NCBI GenBank assembly: GCA_003448835.1
Contig: DLXM01000234.1
Span: 1-7,931, forward strand
Reading direction: 5' to 3'
Length of the DNA: 7,931 bases
From: Bacteroidota bacterium
GTDB taxonomy: Bacteria > Bacteroidota > Rhodothermia > Balneolales > HLUCCA01
The notes beneath the pieces are model-generated. The model searched no databases, was not told the DNA's origin, and saw only the letters and a list, made by a program, of their open reading frames with translations. Shown one piece after another: positions 1-6,697 of the stretch. A program made the position numbers and the translations under genes. The number at the start of each line of letters is the position of its first letter. Within the stretch, counting starts at the first letter, position 1.

Positions 1-272
1 GGTGGCATTATAATTACTCCCGGAGCAATATAGGCTCCTTTTCTCACCGAACTCCCCCCAGGTACAAGCCTGATTTTATTGGAAACTTTGAATGTCTGTG
101 GCAATAAGTTGTGCTTATCTACAAACCCATTGTGCTCAATTAGTTCACCTGCTTTAAAGGCATTCAGGATTTCTTGTTTCACATTGAAATCCACAATCCA
201 TTTGCCATTTTCAAAATATGCACATCGCTGTTCGCCGCGTTCAAGCTGCTCAATAATTTCAACCCAACTCAT
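1..272 (-). CDS. dapD: 2,3,4,5-tetrahydropyridine-2,6-dicarboxylate N-succinyltransferase, N-terminal part (runs off the left edge)
   Basis: The first 90 codons of a gene cut by the window edge. DapD transfers succinyl from succinyl-CoA to tetrahydrodipicolinate in the succinylase branch of lysine/DAP synthesis, in the cytoplasm. Residues about 5-45 (VEIIEQLERGEQR, then a GKW and an ILNAFKAGEL segment) match the small helical N-terminal domain. The end reads IRLVPGGSSVRKGAYIAPGV followed by IIMPP, the characteristic entry into the left-handed beta-helix of hexapeptide repeats. The start ATG (272-270) overlaps the dapA stop TGA as ATGA, implying translational coupling. An in-frame TGA at 297-299 with no ATG between fixes the start, so the N-terminal domain is about 30 residues shorter than in the E. 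coli enzyme. DapH-type acetyltransferase was considered, but the GGSSVRKGAYIAP block fits DapD better. Confidence 0.87.
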   Translation of the reverse strand, partial: MSWVEIIEQLERGEQRCAYFENGKWIVDFNVKQEILNAFKAGELIEHNGFVDKHNLLPQTFKVSNKIRLVPGGSSVRKGAYIAPGVIIMP

Positions 273-1207
273 GATATTGTCCCAATTTTTTCGTTTTCAG
301 TTTTAATACGTCCCGAATATTTGCAATTTTCGAACCACAACCGAACCTGATTCGAATATTCAATTAATTCGTCCAGTTGTTTATAATCGTCACTATGTAA
401 TGGCAGCTTGACACAACTTGATTTAATTCTACCTTCTTTAGCCATTAATGCTTTTACCGGTACCGGATTAGAAGATTTAAACAATGCAAGTGAAGCCATT
501 TTCCATAAATGAATATCAGCCATGGTTAATTTATGTTGTAAGCCAAGCTCAACATAAGCATGAACTTCACGTGGCCAGACATTCGATGCAACTGATACCA
601 GTCCAACTGCTCCACAAGATACAAAATCCGCCAAACAGGGGTCATCGCCGCAATAGATATTACCCATTCCAACTGCATCCTGATATTTTATCATTAAGTC
701 GGGTGAGCCACTGGATTCTTTAATTGCCCAGAAATTCGGATGTGAAGCAAGTCTTCGAGCAGAATCGGTGTTCAATGCTATAGCTGTTCTTCCCGGCACA
801 TTATAAAGCATACATGGACGCGAAACATGGTCCATTAAGGTCTTAAACCAATGAAATTGTCCTTCAACACCAGGTTTTGAATACATAGGAGTGACCATGA
901 GGTATCCATCAATATTTTTTGTCTCGAGATAATCCAGCCATTCCAAAGTTGATTCTAGATCGAAACCTCCCACACCGGCAATAATTGGAATTTTTAAATT
1001 TAGTTCACTAATGATCGCAATTATGCTTTCTTTTTCAGTTATTTTAAGATTCAAAGCCTCACCCGTACTTCCCAGGATTACGATTCCGTTACCGGCGTGT
1101 TCTTGTTCGTGTACCAGGTTTATTAAATCGGATTCATTCAGAGATCCATCCGGATTCAAAGGTGTGACCAAAGCAGTCCATAACCATGTGGTTTTTAATG
1201 ATGACAT
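269..1207 (-). CDS. dapA: 4-hydroxy-tetrahydrodipicolinate synthase
   Basis: DapA condenses pyruvate with aspartate semialdehyde, the first committed step toward DAP and lysine. The 312-residue protein is a complete TIM-barrel of the DapA/NAL aldolase family, slightly longer than E. coli DapA (292) because of a C-terminal tail. Visible active-site elements are the Schiff-base lysine K163 (AIKESSG), the catalytic tyrosine Y135 followed by R140 (YNVPGRT), Y109 (TPMYSKP) and GSTGE at 46-50. The last corresponds to the usual GTTGE, so the first Thr of the proton relay is Ser here, a conservative change. The start ATG at 1207 lies 9 bp after the dapB stop; the upstream sequence is A-rich (CTGAAAAAAATAC) with no real Shine-Dalgarno. 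The stop overlaps the dapD start. Expression should follow dapB and the upstream lysine riboswitch. Confidence 0.96.
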   Translation of the reverse strand: MSSLKTTWLWTALVTPLNPDGSLNESDLINLVHEQEHAGNGIVILGSTGEALNLKITEKESIIAIISELNLKIPIIAGVGGFDLESTLEWLDYLETKNIDGYLMVTPMYSKPGVEGQFHWFKTLMDHVSRPCMLYNVPGRTAIALNTDSARRLASHPNFWAIKESSGSPDLMIKYQDAVGMGNIYCGDDPCLADFVSCGAVGLVSVASNVWPREVHAYVELGLQHKLTMADIHLWKMASLALFKSSNPVPVKALMAKEGRIKSSCVKLPLHSDDYKQLDELIEYSNQVRLWFENCKYSGRIKTENEKIGTIS

Positions 1208-1216
1208 GTATTTTTT

Positions 1217-1906
1217 TCAGTATAGGTGTTTGTATTTCATCATCAATTGTTGAAGATCATAGAGCCCGGAATCAATCGTCGATTTGTTTTTATGAATAAA
1301 CTCAGCGGTTTGGAGAGCTCCTTTTGCAAAAACATCTCGATTGGTAACTTCATGGCCTATAGTGATGGATTCAAAATCATTACTAAGTATAAGCTCATGG
1401 ATTCCCTTGATATCAGCTTCTCTAACAGATTTGATTTGGACATCGAATCCTAGGGCATCTTTCCACAAAAGCGCTGTCCCACTTGGCGCATCGATTTTAT
1501 GCACATGATGAGTTTCAGTCAAATTCATGGTAAAATTATGGATTTCAGGCTGATTCCTCAGTTCCTTTAGTAGCTTAAGTACAAGTCCACATCCAATACT
1601 GAAATTACCGCTATGAACCCAAATCGATGTATTTTCACGAACTTTTTTATTGGTTTCAGCCCAACTTCCCGGCCATTGGAAACCTGTACTTCCGCTTACG
1701 ACAGGGACTCCGGATTCCAAAAGCATCGGCATCCATTCCAAAAATGCTTTTCCCGGCACAAACGAGATAATAATATCATGTTTAACCAGTTGATTCGCCT
1801 TTGGCGTGGATGTTGAGTTGTACACGGTAACTTGATGATCTGAAAGCTTGGCCAGATGTTCAACCCTAGAACCGGTTTTACCGTTACCTAATAATGCAAT
1901 ATTCAT
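1217..1906 (-). CDS. dapB: 4-hydroxy-tetrahydrodipicolinate reductase
   Basis: DapB reduces hydroxy-tetrahydrodipicolinate with NAD(P)H, the step after DapA. The N-terminal Rossmann fold starts with GNGKTG (7-12), the GxGxxG nucleotide-binding loop, then SGSTGF (71-76, usual GTTG). The substrate-binding signature ETHHVHKIDAPSGTA (131-145) holds the catalytic histidines H133/H134, K137 and the DAPSGTA loop, and HEVTNRDVFAKGAL (185-198) is the usual late HR..R-type block. At 229 residues it is a compact form (E. coli 273), lacking part of the loop between beta strands, but no essential motif is missing. The ATG at 1906 is preceded by TTTTGAAGATATGATTC, a weak ribosome site. It is the first gene after the lysine riboswitch and heads dapB-dapA-dapD. 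Confidence 0.95.
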   Translation of the reverse strand: MNIALLGNGKTGSRVEHLAKLSDHQVTVYNSTSTPKANQLVKHDIIISFVPGKAFLEWMPMLLESGVPVVSGSTGFQWPGSWAETNKKVRENTSIWVHSGNFSIGCGLVLKLLKELRNQPEIHNFTMNLTETHHVHKIDAPSGTALLWKDALGFDVQIKSVREADIKGIHELILSNDFESITIGHEVTNRDVFAKGALQTAEFIHKNKSTIDSGLYDLQQLMMKYKHLY

Positions 1907-2034
1907 GAATCATATCTTCAAAATGATGGATTAACACCGTCCGAGGATGATAGATCAACCTTCTAATCGAATGATAGGCAGAGAGATAGAAGAATAGCAG
2001 CTGGATAGCTACTTATATCTAAAGCGCTCCACGT
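1907..2034 (-). promoter_or_regulatory. Leader between lysine aptamer and dapB (putative expression platform)
   Basis: This 128-nt leader separates the aptamer from the dapB start. The clearest structure is a 7-bp hairpin at 1996-2013 (AGTAGCT, loop ATCC, AGCTGCT, with one G-U pair). It is followed on the transcript by a pyrimidine-rich ATTCTTCTATCTCTC rather than a clean U-run, so it could be a poor intrinsic terminator. Close to the start codon, ATCAT and ATGAT (about 1910-1928) can pair around a loop holding the weak GAAG ribosome site, so translational control is also possible. CTATC recurs four times. I cannot see a definite antiterminator that uses the P1 strand, so the mechanism is unresolved. 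Confidence 0.45.
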
Positions 2035-2232
2035 AAGTTCGTTAGAAAACTCATCGTGACAGTCCAGGAGATTCAACTCACTAAACCAACCAACTTTCCG
2101 GTCTATCGGAAAATCAGTTTCGGCAGTAACCACCCTGACTGTGAATTATCGGCACTTTCACATGAAAGTTAGACACCTACACACAGCTACCTTGATACTG
2201 CACCTCTTCAGGTAAAACTAAGTTAAGAACTT
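2035..2232 (-). promoter_or_regulatory. Lysine riboswitch (L-box) aptamer
   Basis: The minus strand shows the L-box landmarks in the correct order. AGAGGTGC (2207-2200) is followed by CAAGGTAGCTGTGTGTAGG. Next comes GGGTGGTTACTGCCGAA, with GCCGAA at 2124-2119. A six-pair stem TTTCCG/CGGAAA with loop ATAGAC lies at 2112-2095. The GAG-TTGAAT-CTC hairpin (2079-2068) runs into CTGGACTGTCA (ending 2057). The order and wording match the E. coli and B. subtilis lysC leaders as I remember them, including GCCGA and G(G)xxTGTCA. The outer P1 pairs AAGTTC (2232-2227) with GAACTT (2040-2035), which sets the limits. Bound lysine should switch off dapB-dapA-dapD. A covariance-model scan with RF00168 would settle the exact ends. 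Confidence 0.94.
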
Positions 2233-2243
2233 ATTTGAATGGG

Positions 2244-2262
2244 AAAAACAGTAAAAATACTG
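2244..2262 (-). terminator. Weak terminator-like hairpin just after gltB
   Basis: Immediately after the gltB TAA the minus strand reads CAGTA-TTTT-TACTG-TTTTT: a 5-bp stem, four-base loop and five-T tail, shaped like an intrinsic terminator. The stem is short and AU-rich, so termination would be leaky. It ends only 11 nt before the riboswitch P1 stem, leaving no room for a promoter between them. The dap transcript therefore probably begins within the end of gltB or by readthrough. Confidence 0.4.
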
Positions 2263-2263
2263 A

Positions 2264-5200
2264 TTATGCAGCCTCTTGATCTGCATTATTTGCTAAAGTA
2301 AAATCTTCTTTAAGAATCTGTTGTATTGGAATGTATTTTTTGAAACCGGTTTTTAAATCATTCCATCCCTCAAGAATGGTTTGGGCTCTATTACTTCCCG
2401 TTGACTCAGAATATTCCGAAATCAGCGAATAAATCTCACTGTAATCTTGTTCTGATAATGAAATTTCATTTATGTACTGATTATTAATGTGTTCACTCTG
2501 ATCACCATAAATATAGATTGAACCCCCGGTCATACCTGCACCAATATTACTTGATGTATTCCCAAGTATTATCACACGTCCGTTTGTCATGTATTCGCAA
2601 GCATGTAAACCGGTACCTTCAACAACTGCGGTAGCACCTGAATTTCGAACAGCAAAACGATCACCTGCAAGACCATGAACAAACATTTGTCCACCAGTGG
2701 CTCCATAAAGGGCACAATTGCCAATTATTGAATTTTCCTCGGGACGAAATGTTACATGTTCATTTGGACGAATTATCATTTTCCCGCCGGACATTCCTTT
2801 ACAGACCGAATCATTGGCTTCACCAAATAATGAGGCTGATACGCCATCTGTCATGAATACCCCAAATCCTTGTCCAGCGCTACCTTTAAATGTTAGATTG
2901 ATATCGAAATTTGGTTGAATTTTCTCGAAATTCGGATGACCACTTCGTATCATATCCTGGCGTTTATCTCTCGATATTCCAGCAATTTTACCAAAAAGAG
3001 TAGCCATCACAGCGCGATCAGTCGTATAAATATCATAATCTAAATCAACTGAACCCCCTTGTGACAAAACCGTTTCGCAATCGTCGACAATTTTTTGATT
3101 TAGTGAGTTGATACCTTCAAAATAGAGTTCTGTTTTCATGGAATTATCATCAGATCGCTCACGAAGGAAGTATCCTAAATCAATATTTCGTGATGATATC
3201 AAATCAGCATGTTTCAGGTTTGCGTCCAGCAAATCAGTGCGACCACGAACTTCATCCAATGTTGCAACGCCAAGCTTTGATAAGTGACGTCTAACATCCT
3301 CAGCCAGGAAATTCATCAAACTGACAATATGCTCTTTACTTCCTTTGTATTTTGCCTTGAATTTTGGGTCATGTGTGGCAATTCCGGTTGGACACGTATT
3401 CTTCTTAATAATACGAGCCATAACACATCCCTCAGCTACAAGCAGCAATTTTCCAAATTCAAACTCCTCAGCTCCCAAAATAGCAGCCATCACAATGTCT
3501 TTTCCGGTGTGAAGTCCACCGTCTGTTCGCAGGATGACATTCTTTCGCAGATTATTTTGAATCAATGTTTTGTGTACCGCAGCCAAACCAAACTCGAAAG
3601 GTAGACCTGCATGTTTCATAGAGCTCAGGGATGCCGCACCAGTACCACCATCACCACCGGAAATGTGAATGATATCAGCACCTGCTTTTGCCACTCCGAC
3701 AGCGATAGTCCCGATATTTGCCCCGGAAACTAATTTGACGTTTACTTTAGCGCTCGGTTTGAGTTGTTTAAGCTCGTAAATAAGCTCTTTCAGGTCTTCA
3801 ATACTGTAAATATCGTGTAATGGTGGAGGTGAAATCAGATCCACCCCAATATTTGCATGTCGAGCTCTCGCAATGTGCTCATCTACTTTTATCCCCATCA
3901 ACTGACCACCTTCACCAGGTTTAGCACCCTGAGCAATTTTTATTTGAAACTCATCTCCGGATATTAAATACTCAGCGGTTACACCAAATCTGGCAGATGC
4001 AATTTGTTTGGCAGTGGCAGTGATTCCGTCAGTATAATAGTATGGATTCTCTCCACCTTCGCCGGAATTAGAACGCCCTCCAATTTCCCGCATCGCCAAG
4101 AAGATATCGCGTTGCGATTCTGCACTGATAGCACCAAATGACATCGCACCGGACCCAAAAGTTTTCAAAATCGATTCAGCTGCTTGGATTTCATCTAATG
4201 GTTTGGATTCTGTGGCGTCCTTTAAAGATAAAAGATGTCTGATATTAACCGGTTCATCATCTAATCCGGCTTTGAGATATTCATTATACAGCTCAATCGA
4301 ACGCAAACTTTGTCCTGATTCACGAACCAATTCATGGATAATTTTTGATCTGGTGTTCGTCATGGAGTGCTTTTCACCCTCAGTACCTTTGTTGTGCTCT
4401 TTATAGAAATAGCTTTTCAGAACCTTTTCATTCGATTGAGCAACAGAGGCAACTTCCATATTTCGGTCAATCATCTTTGCTAATTGCTCGATTTCGATAC
4501 CACCAATGGGTGAACGTAATCCCTTGAAATATTCTTCGGTTAGCTTTTGTCCTACACCAATTGCTATAAAAAGTTTTGAGCTTTGATAACTTCTGACTAC
4601 AGAAATCCCCATTTTGGCCATAATTTTTAACAGCCCTTGCTCAAAAGCTTTTATAAGGTTTTGTTCTCGTTTATCAGTATGAATTTCACGAAGTTTACGA
4701 TCATCAGAATAACGGGCATATTCCAAAGCCAAATAGGGACACACGGCAGATGCTCCAAATCCAACTAATGCTGCAACGTGATGTGTATTTTTAATTTCAC
4801 CTGAGTGTACCACAACGGATGCATCCAAACGCATACCTGATTCATTCAATTTATTAACTACTGCGCGAAGAGCCAGTAATCCAGGAATAGGGGGACGTTC
4901 TATACTTGCGAGTCTGTCAGATAGAACAATAATTGAATACCCATTATTTACTGCTTCACATGCCTGCTGAGCTAATTTGTTGAGCTGTGCATTTAACCCG
5001 ATAGCACCATGTAATCGCTCATAGGTCATATCTAACTCATGAGTTTTTATACGGAGTTTTCGTTCTGTCTTACCATCCAGTGAAAATAAAAACTTCATTT
5101 CACCAAGACTCAGAACAGGACTTTTGAGCTCATACGCCACAGAAGGAGGGATCAACTCTTTTTTCTCGAAAATGTTGGGTTTTTTACCCAAATGGACCGT

Positions 5201-5692
5201 TAAATCAGTGACCATTTCTTCTCGGAGGTAGTCCAGCGGCGGATTAGTTACCTGTGCAAAATTCTGGTAAAAAAAGTCGAAAAAAGAGCGTGGTTCTGTT
5301 GATAAAATTGCTGGTCTGGCAGTATCACCCATTGAACCAATGGGCTCCTTGCCCTCAGTTATGATGGGAATTAAAACTTTTGAAATATCTTCATCTGAAT
5401 AATTAAATATATGTTGCTTGTGTAAAAGCTCGGCACTTTCATCAAGCGCATTTGATTTTATAGGATGGAGGCGTGAGTCAAAATTGGCATCATAATTCTC
5501 TCTGGATTCACTTGGATCGCGAAAATGAACTTCTCCACGATCAATATCAACTTTAACGCCACTTCCGGCATGTAAAGTGCCTTTTTTTAGGATTGTAGCT
5601 TCATCAATTTCAAATGATCCAGCTTCTGAAGAAAGATAAAAGTGATCAGCTGTTAATGCCCATCTACAAGGTCGGAATCCATTTCGATCCAA
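2264..5692 (-). CDS. gltB: Glutamate synthase large subunit, C-terminal fragment (central, FMN and C-terminal domains)
   Basis: 1142 residues from the first possible start (TTG, 5692), though that codon is really the Leu of the conserved LDRNGxRP motif and the frame is open back to 5734. It begins inside the glutaminase domain. The central domain follows (about 90-400; TNPPLDYLREEM at 149-160). The FMN/2-oxoglutarate barrel (about 505-800) shows GSGAMSFGAIS, GGRSNSGEGGE, QGAKPGEGGQL, ISPPPLHDIYSIEDL and GGDGGTGAA. The C-terminal beta-helix of GxGxG repeats spans about 935-1090. The [3Fe-4S] motif should be C-x5-C-x4-C; here C756 and C767 are present but the middle position is I762 (codon 3409-3407). 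In the helix domain, ANDSVCKG (959-966) replaces the usual ANDYVGKG. The 3' end lies next to the lysine riboswitch. The fragment has no credible start of its own and lacks the nucleophile Cys, so I regard it as part of the interrupted gltB. Confidence 0.85.
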   Translation of the reverse strand: MDRNGFRPCRWALTADHFYLSSEAGSFEIDEATILKKGTLHAGSGVKVDIDRGEVHFRDPSESRENYDANFDSRLHPIKSNALDESAELLHKQHIFNYSDEDISKVLIPIITEGKEPIGSMGDTARPAILSTEPRSFFDFFYQNFAQVTNPPLDYLREEMVTDLTVHLGKKPNIFEKKELIPPSVAYELKSPVLSLGEMKFLFSLDGKTERKLRIKTHELDMTYERLHGAIGLNAQLNKLAQQACEAVNNGYSIIVLSDRLASIERPPIPGLLALRAVVNKLNESGMRLDASVVVHSGEIKNTHHVAALVGFGASAVCPYLALEYARYSDDRKLREIHTDKREQNLIKAFEQGLLKIMAKMGISVVRSYQSSKLFIAIGVGQKLTEEYFKGLRSPIGGIEIEQLAKMIDRNMEVASVAQSNEKVLKSYFYKEHNKGTEGEKHSMTNTRSKIIHELVRESGQSLRSIELYNEYLKAGLDDEPVNIRHLLSLKDATESKPLDEIQAAESILKTFGSGAMSFGAISAESQRDIFLAMREIGGRSNSGEGGENPYYYTDGITATAKQIASARFGVTAEYLISGDEFQIKIAQGAKPGEGGQLMGIKVDEHIARARHANIGVDLISPPPLHDIYSIEDLKELIYELKQLKPSAKVNVKLVSGANIGTIAVGVAKAGADIIHISGGDGGTGAASLSSMKHAGLPFEFGLAAVHKTLIQNNLRKNVILRTDGGLHTGKDIVMAAILGAEEFEFGKLLLVAEGCVMARIIKKNTCPTGIATHDPKFKAKYKGSKEHIVSLMNFLAEDVRRHLSKLGVATLDEVRGRTDLLDANLKHADLISSRNIDLGYFLRERSDDNSMKTELYFEGINSLNQKIVDDCETVLSQGGSVDLDYDIYTTDRAVMATLFGKIAGISRDKRQDMIRSGHPNFEKIQPNFDINLTFKGSAGQGFGVFMTDGVSASLFGEANDSVCKGMSGGKMIIRPNEHVTFRPEENSIIGNCALYGATGGQMFVHGLAGDRFAVRNSGATAVVEGTGLHACEYMTNGRVIILGNTSSNIGAGMTGGSIYIYGDQSEHINNQYINEISLSEQDYSEIYSLISEYSESTGSNRAQTILEGWNDLKTGFKKYIPIQQILKEDFTLANNADQEAA

Positions 5693-5734
5693 ACGAGCTC
5701 CAATAGATTGACCATTGGAGTATGTAATAAATGC

Positions 5735-5737
5735 CTA
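5735..5737 (-). other. In-frame TAG (amber) codon splitting gltB
   Basis: The minus strand reads ATG GAA CCA TGG GAT GGT, then TAG, then GCA TTT ATT ACA TAC, i.e. MEPWDG-stop-AFITY. Family members read MEPWDGPA here, so the stop stands at a near-invariant Pro. At least two base changes separate TAG from any CCN codon, so a single substitution from CCN does not explain it. The other visible stops in the window are TGA (dapA, dapB) and TAA (gltB, hisF); no gene end uses TAG. Confidence 0.9.
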
Positions 5738-6697
5738 ACCATCCCATGGTTCCATTGCCCGACTCCAAAATTTATAAAACGAACTTTTACCTTTAGCAGG
5801 GGGCATCATAATGGCCAGAATGTCTTCAATACTCGGGATTGAGCTGCGATACATCAACGCTTCAACCATTTCATTAAGGCTGCCTGAATCACTAATCCCT
5901 GCGTGTGTTAGTAGTTCATCCTCTCTAAGACCAAGATATCGCTCGCGCGAATACGCCCATGATCGATTTCCGGCAATTGTATTTATTTCACCGTTGTGTC
6001 CGATCAATCGAAAGGGCTGAACTTTGTCCCACGAAGTTTTTGTATTTGTAGAAAATCTGCGATGATACAAAGCAAATCGTGTTTTGAACAATGGATTTTG
6101 TAAATCCAGATAAAATTTGTCGAGATCAGCCGATTTTGTGAGGGCTTTATAGTTAATAGCGTTAGCAGATAGAGAGGTGAAGAAGAATTCTTTACTGATT
6201 CCGTTTTCTTTTTCTTTAGTTCGGGTTAGTTGCTTGGCTGCGTATAAAAGCTTATCAAAAGATGAACTGGTTCTACAATGTTCCGGTCTTTTGATAATGG
6301 CATGGATGATACCGGGCATAGATTCTAATGCCTCGGGTCCCAGAACCTCAAGATTAGTAGGTACATTTCTGTATTCCAGAATTTTGAGTCCAAGGAATGA
6401 AAAAGTATCCTCAAAAACACGTAGTGCTAGTCTTTTACGCTCAGGATTTGTTGGAGTAAATAGCGAAGCTACGGCTATGGTATTTTTTTCATAACCAAAT
6501 AGTTCAAACGGAATATCTGTCATGATCCCGGCACCATCTCCGGTTATTTGATCAGCAGCACAAGCACCACGATGTTCAACACAACGAAGTGCTCTTAATG
6601 CCATTTGAAGGTGTTGATGAGAATATTCCTTCTTCAAACTTGTAACAAACCCAACCCCACAAGCAGATTTTTCTGCATGCGAATACTCGTAACCCAT
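5735..6697 (-). CDS. gltB: Glutamate synthase large subunit, N-terminal fragment (glutaminase domain, truncated)
   Basis: 320 residues forming most of the class II (Ntn-type) glutamine amidotransferase domain, which releases ammonia from glutamine and channels it to the FMN domain. The nucleophile is C13 (SACGVGF), exposed after removal of a 12-residue propeptide as in other GltB proteins. Further motifs are EHRGACAADQITGDGAGIMT (41-60), RRFSTNT (213-219), HNGEINT (234-240), DSGSLNEMVEAL (270-281) and the terminal SRAMEPWDG (312-320), where the TAG falls. The domain normally continues for about 80-100 residues, so this product would lack its last strands and the whole synthase part. It has the best ribosome site in the window (AGGAG, 6 nt before ATG). 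Alone it could at most be a glutaminase fragment; it is more likely the 5' part of the broken or recoded gltB. Confidence 0.85.
   Translation of the reverse strand: MGYEYSHAEKSACGVGFVTSLKKEYSHQHLQMALRALRCVEHRGACAADQITGDGAGIMTDIPFELFGYEKNTIAVASLFTPTNPERKRLALRVFEDTFSFLGLKILEYRNVPTNLEVLGPEALESMPGIIHAIIKRPEHCRTSSSFDKLLYAAKQLTRTKEKENGISKEFFFTSLSANAINYKALTKSADLDKFYLDLQNPLFKTRFALYHRRFSTNTKTSWDKVQPFRLIGHNGEINTIAGNRSWAYSRERYLGLREDELLTHAGISDSGSLNEMVEALMYRSSIPSIEDILAIMMPPAKGKSSFYKFWSRAMEPWDG

Larger units (their letters stand above)
2264..6697 (-). pseudogene. gltB: gltB locus: full-length glutamate synthase large subunit interrupted by one in-frame TAG
   Basis: Read through the TAG, the frame encodes 1477 residues, the normal length for the ferredoxin- or NADPH-dependent glutamate synthase large subunit (about 1,480-1,520). 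This enzyme takes the amide of glutamine and 2-oxoglutarate to two glutamates. All domains are in one reading frame: Ntn glutaminase, central, FMN barrel, beta-helix. The only interruption is codon 321 (5737-5735). No frameshift is needed, and conserved family sequence resumes at once (AFITYSNGQSIGARLDRNG). The call as pseudogene is provisional: sequencing error, recent nonsense mutation and readthrough all fit. Lack of the middle cluster cysteine and odd residues near the C terminus favour a gene losing constraint, yet the length and most motifs are intact. gltD, often adjacent, is absent from both flanks. Confidence 0.7.

Noticed and set aside
79..723. Plus-strand open frames opposite dapD and dapA (79-306, 484-723)
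   Set aside because: Antisense shadows of dapD/dapA with no motif or ribosome site.
1917..2010. Repeated CTATC/GATAG words in the dapB leader as a repeat array
   Set aside because: The copies are only 5-8 bases long with irregular spacing, too short and uneven to call a repeat element or CRISPR.
3284..3604. Plus-strand open frames opposite gltB, including 3284-3604, 4203-4406, 4345-4527 and 2718-2918
   Set aside because: They are antisense to strongly conserved coding sequence and have no recognisable protein motif.
2264..5734. Natural fission of gltB into separate glutaminase and synthase genes
   Set aside because: The break falls inside the glutaminase domain, the reading frame is unchanged, and the only early start (TTG 5692) is the conserved Leu of LDRNG, without a ribosome site. 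A real split would lie at a domain boundary with a proper start.
5735..5737. Pyrrolysine at the TAG
   Set aside because: The family has proline here, the site is not a known pyrrolysine position, and no pyl genes are in view. It is kept only as a check within the recoding question.
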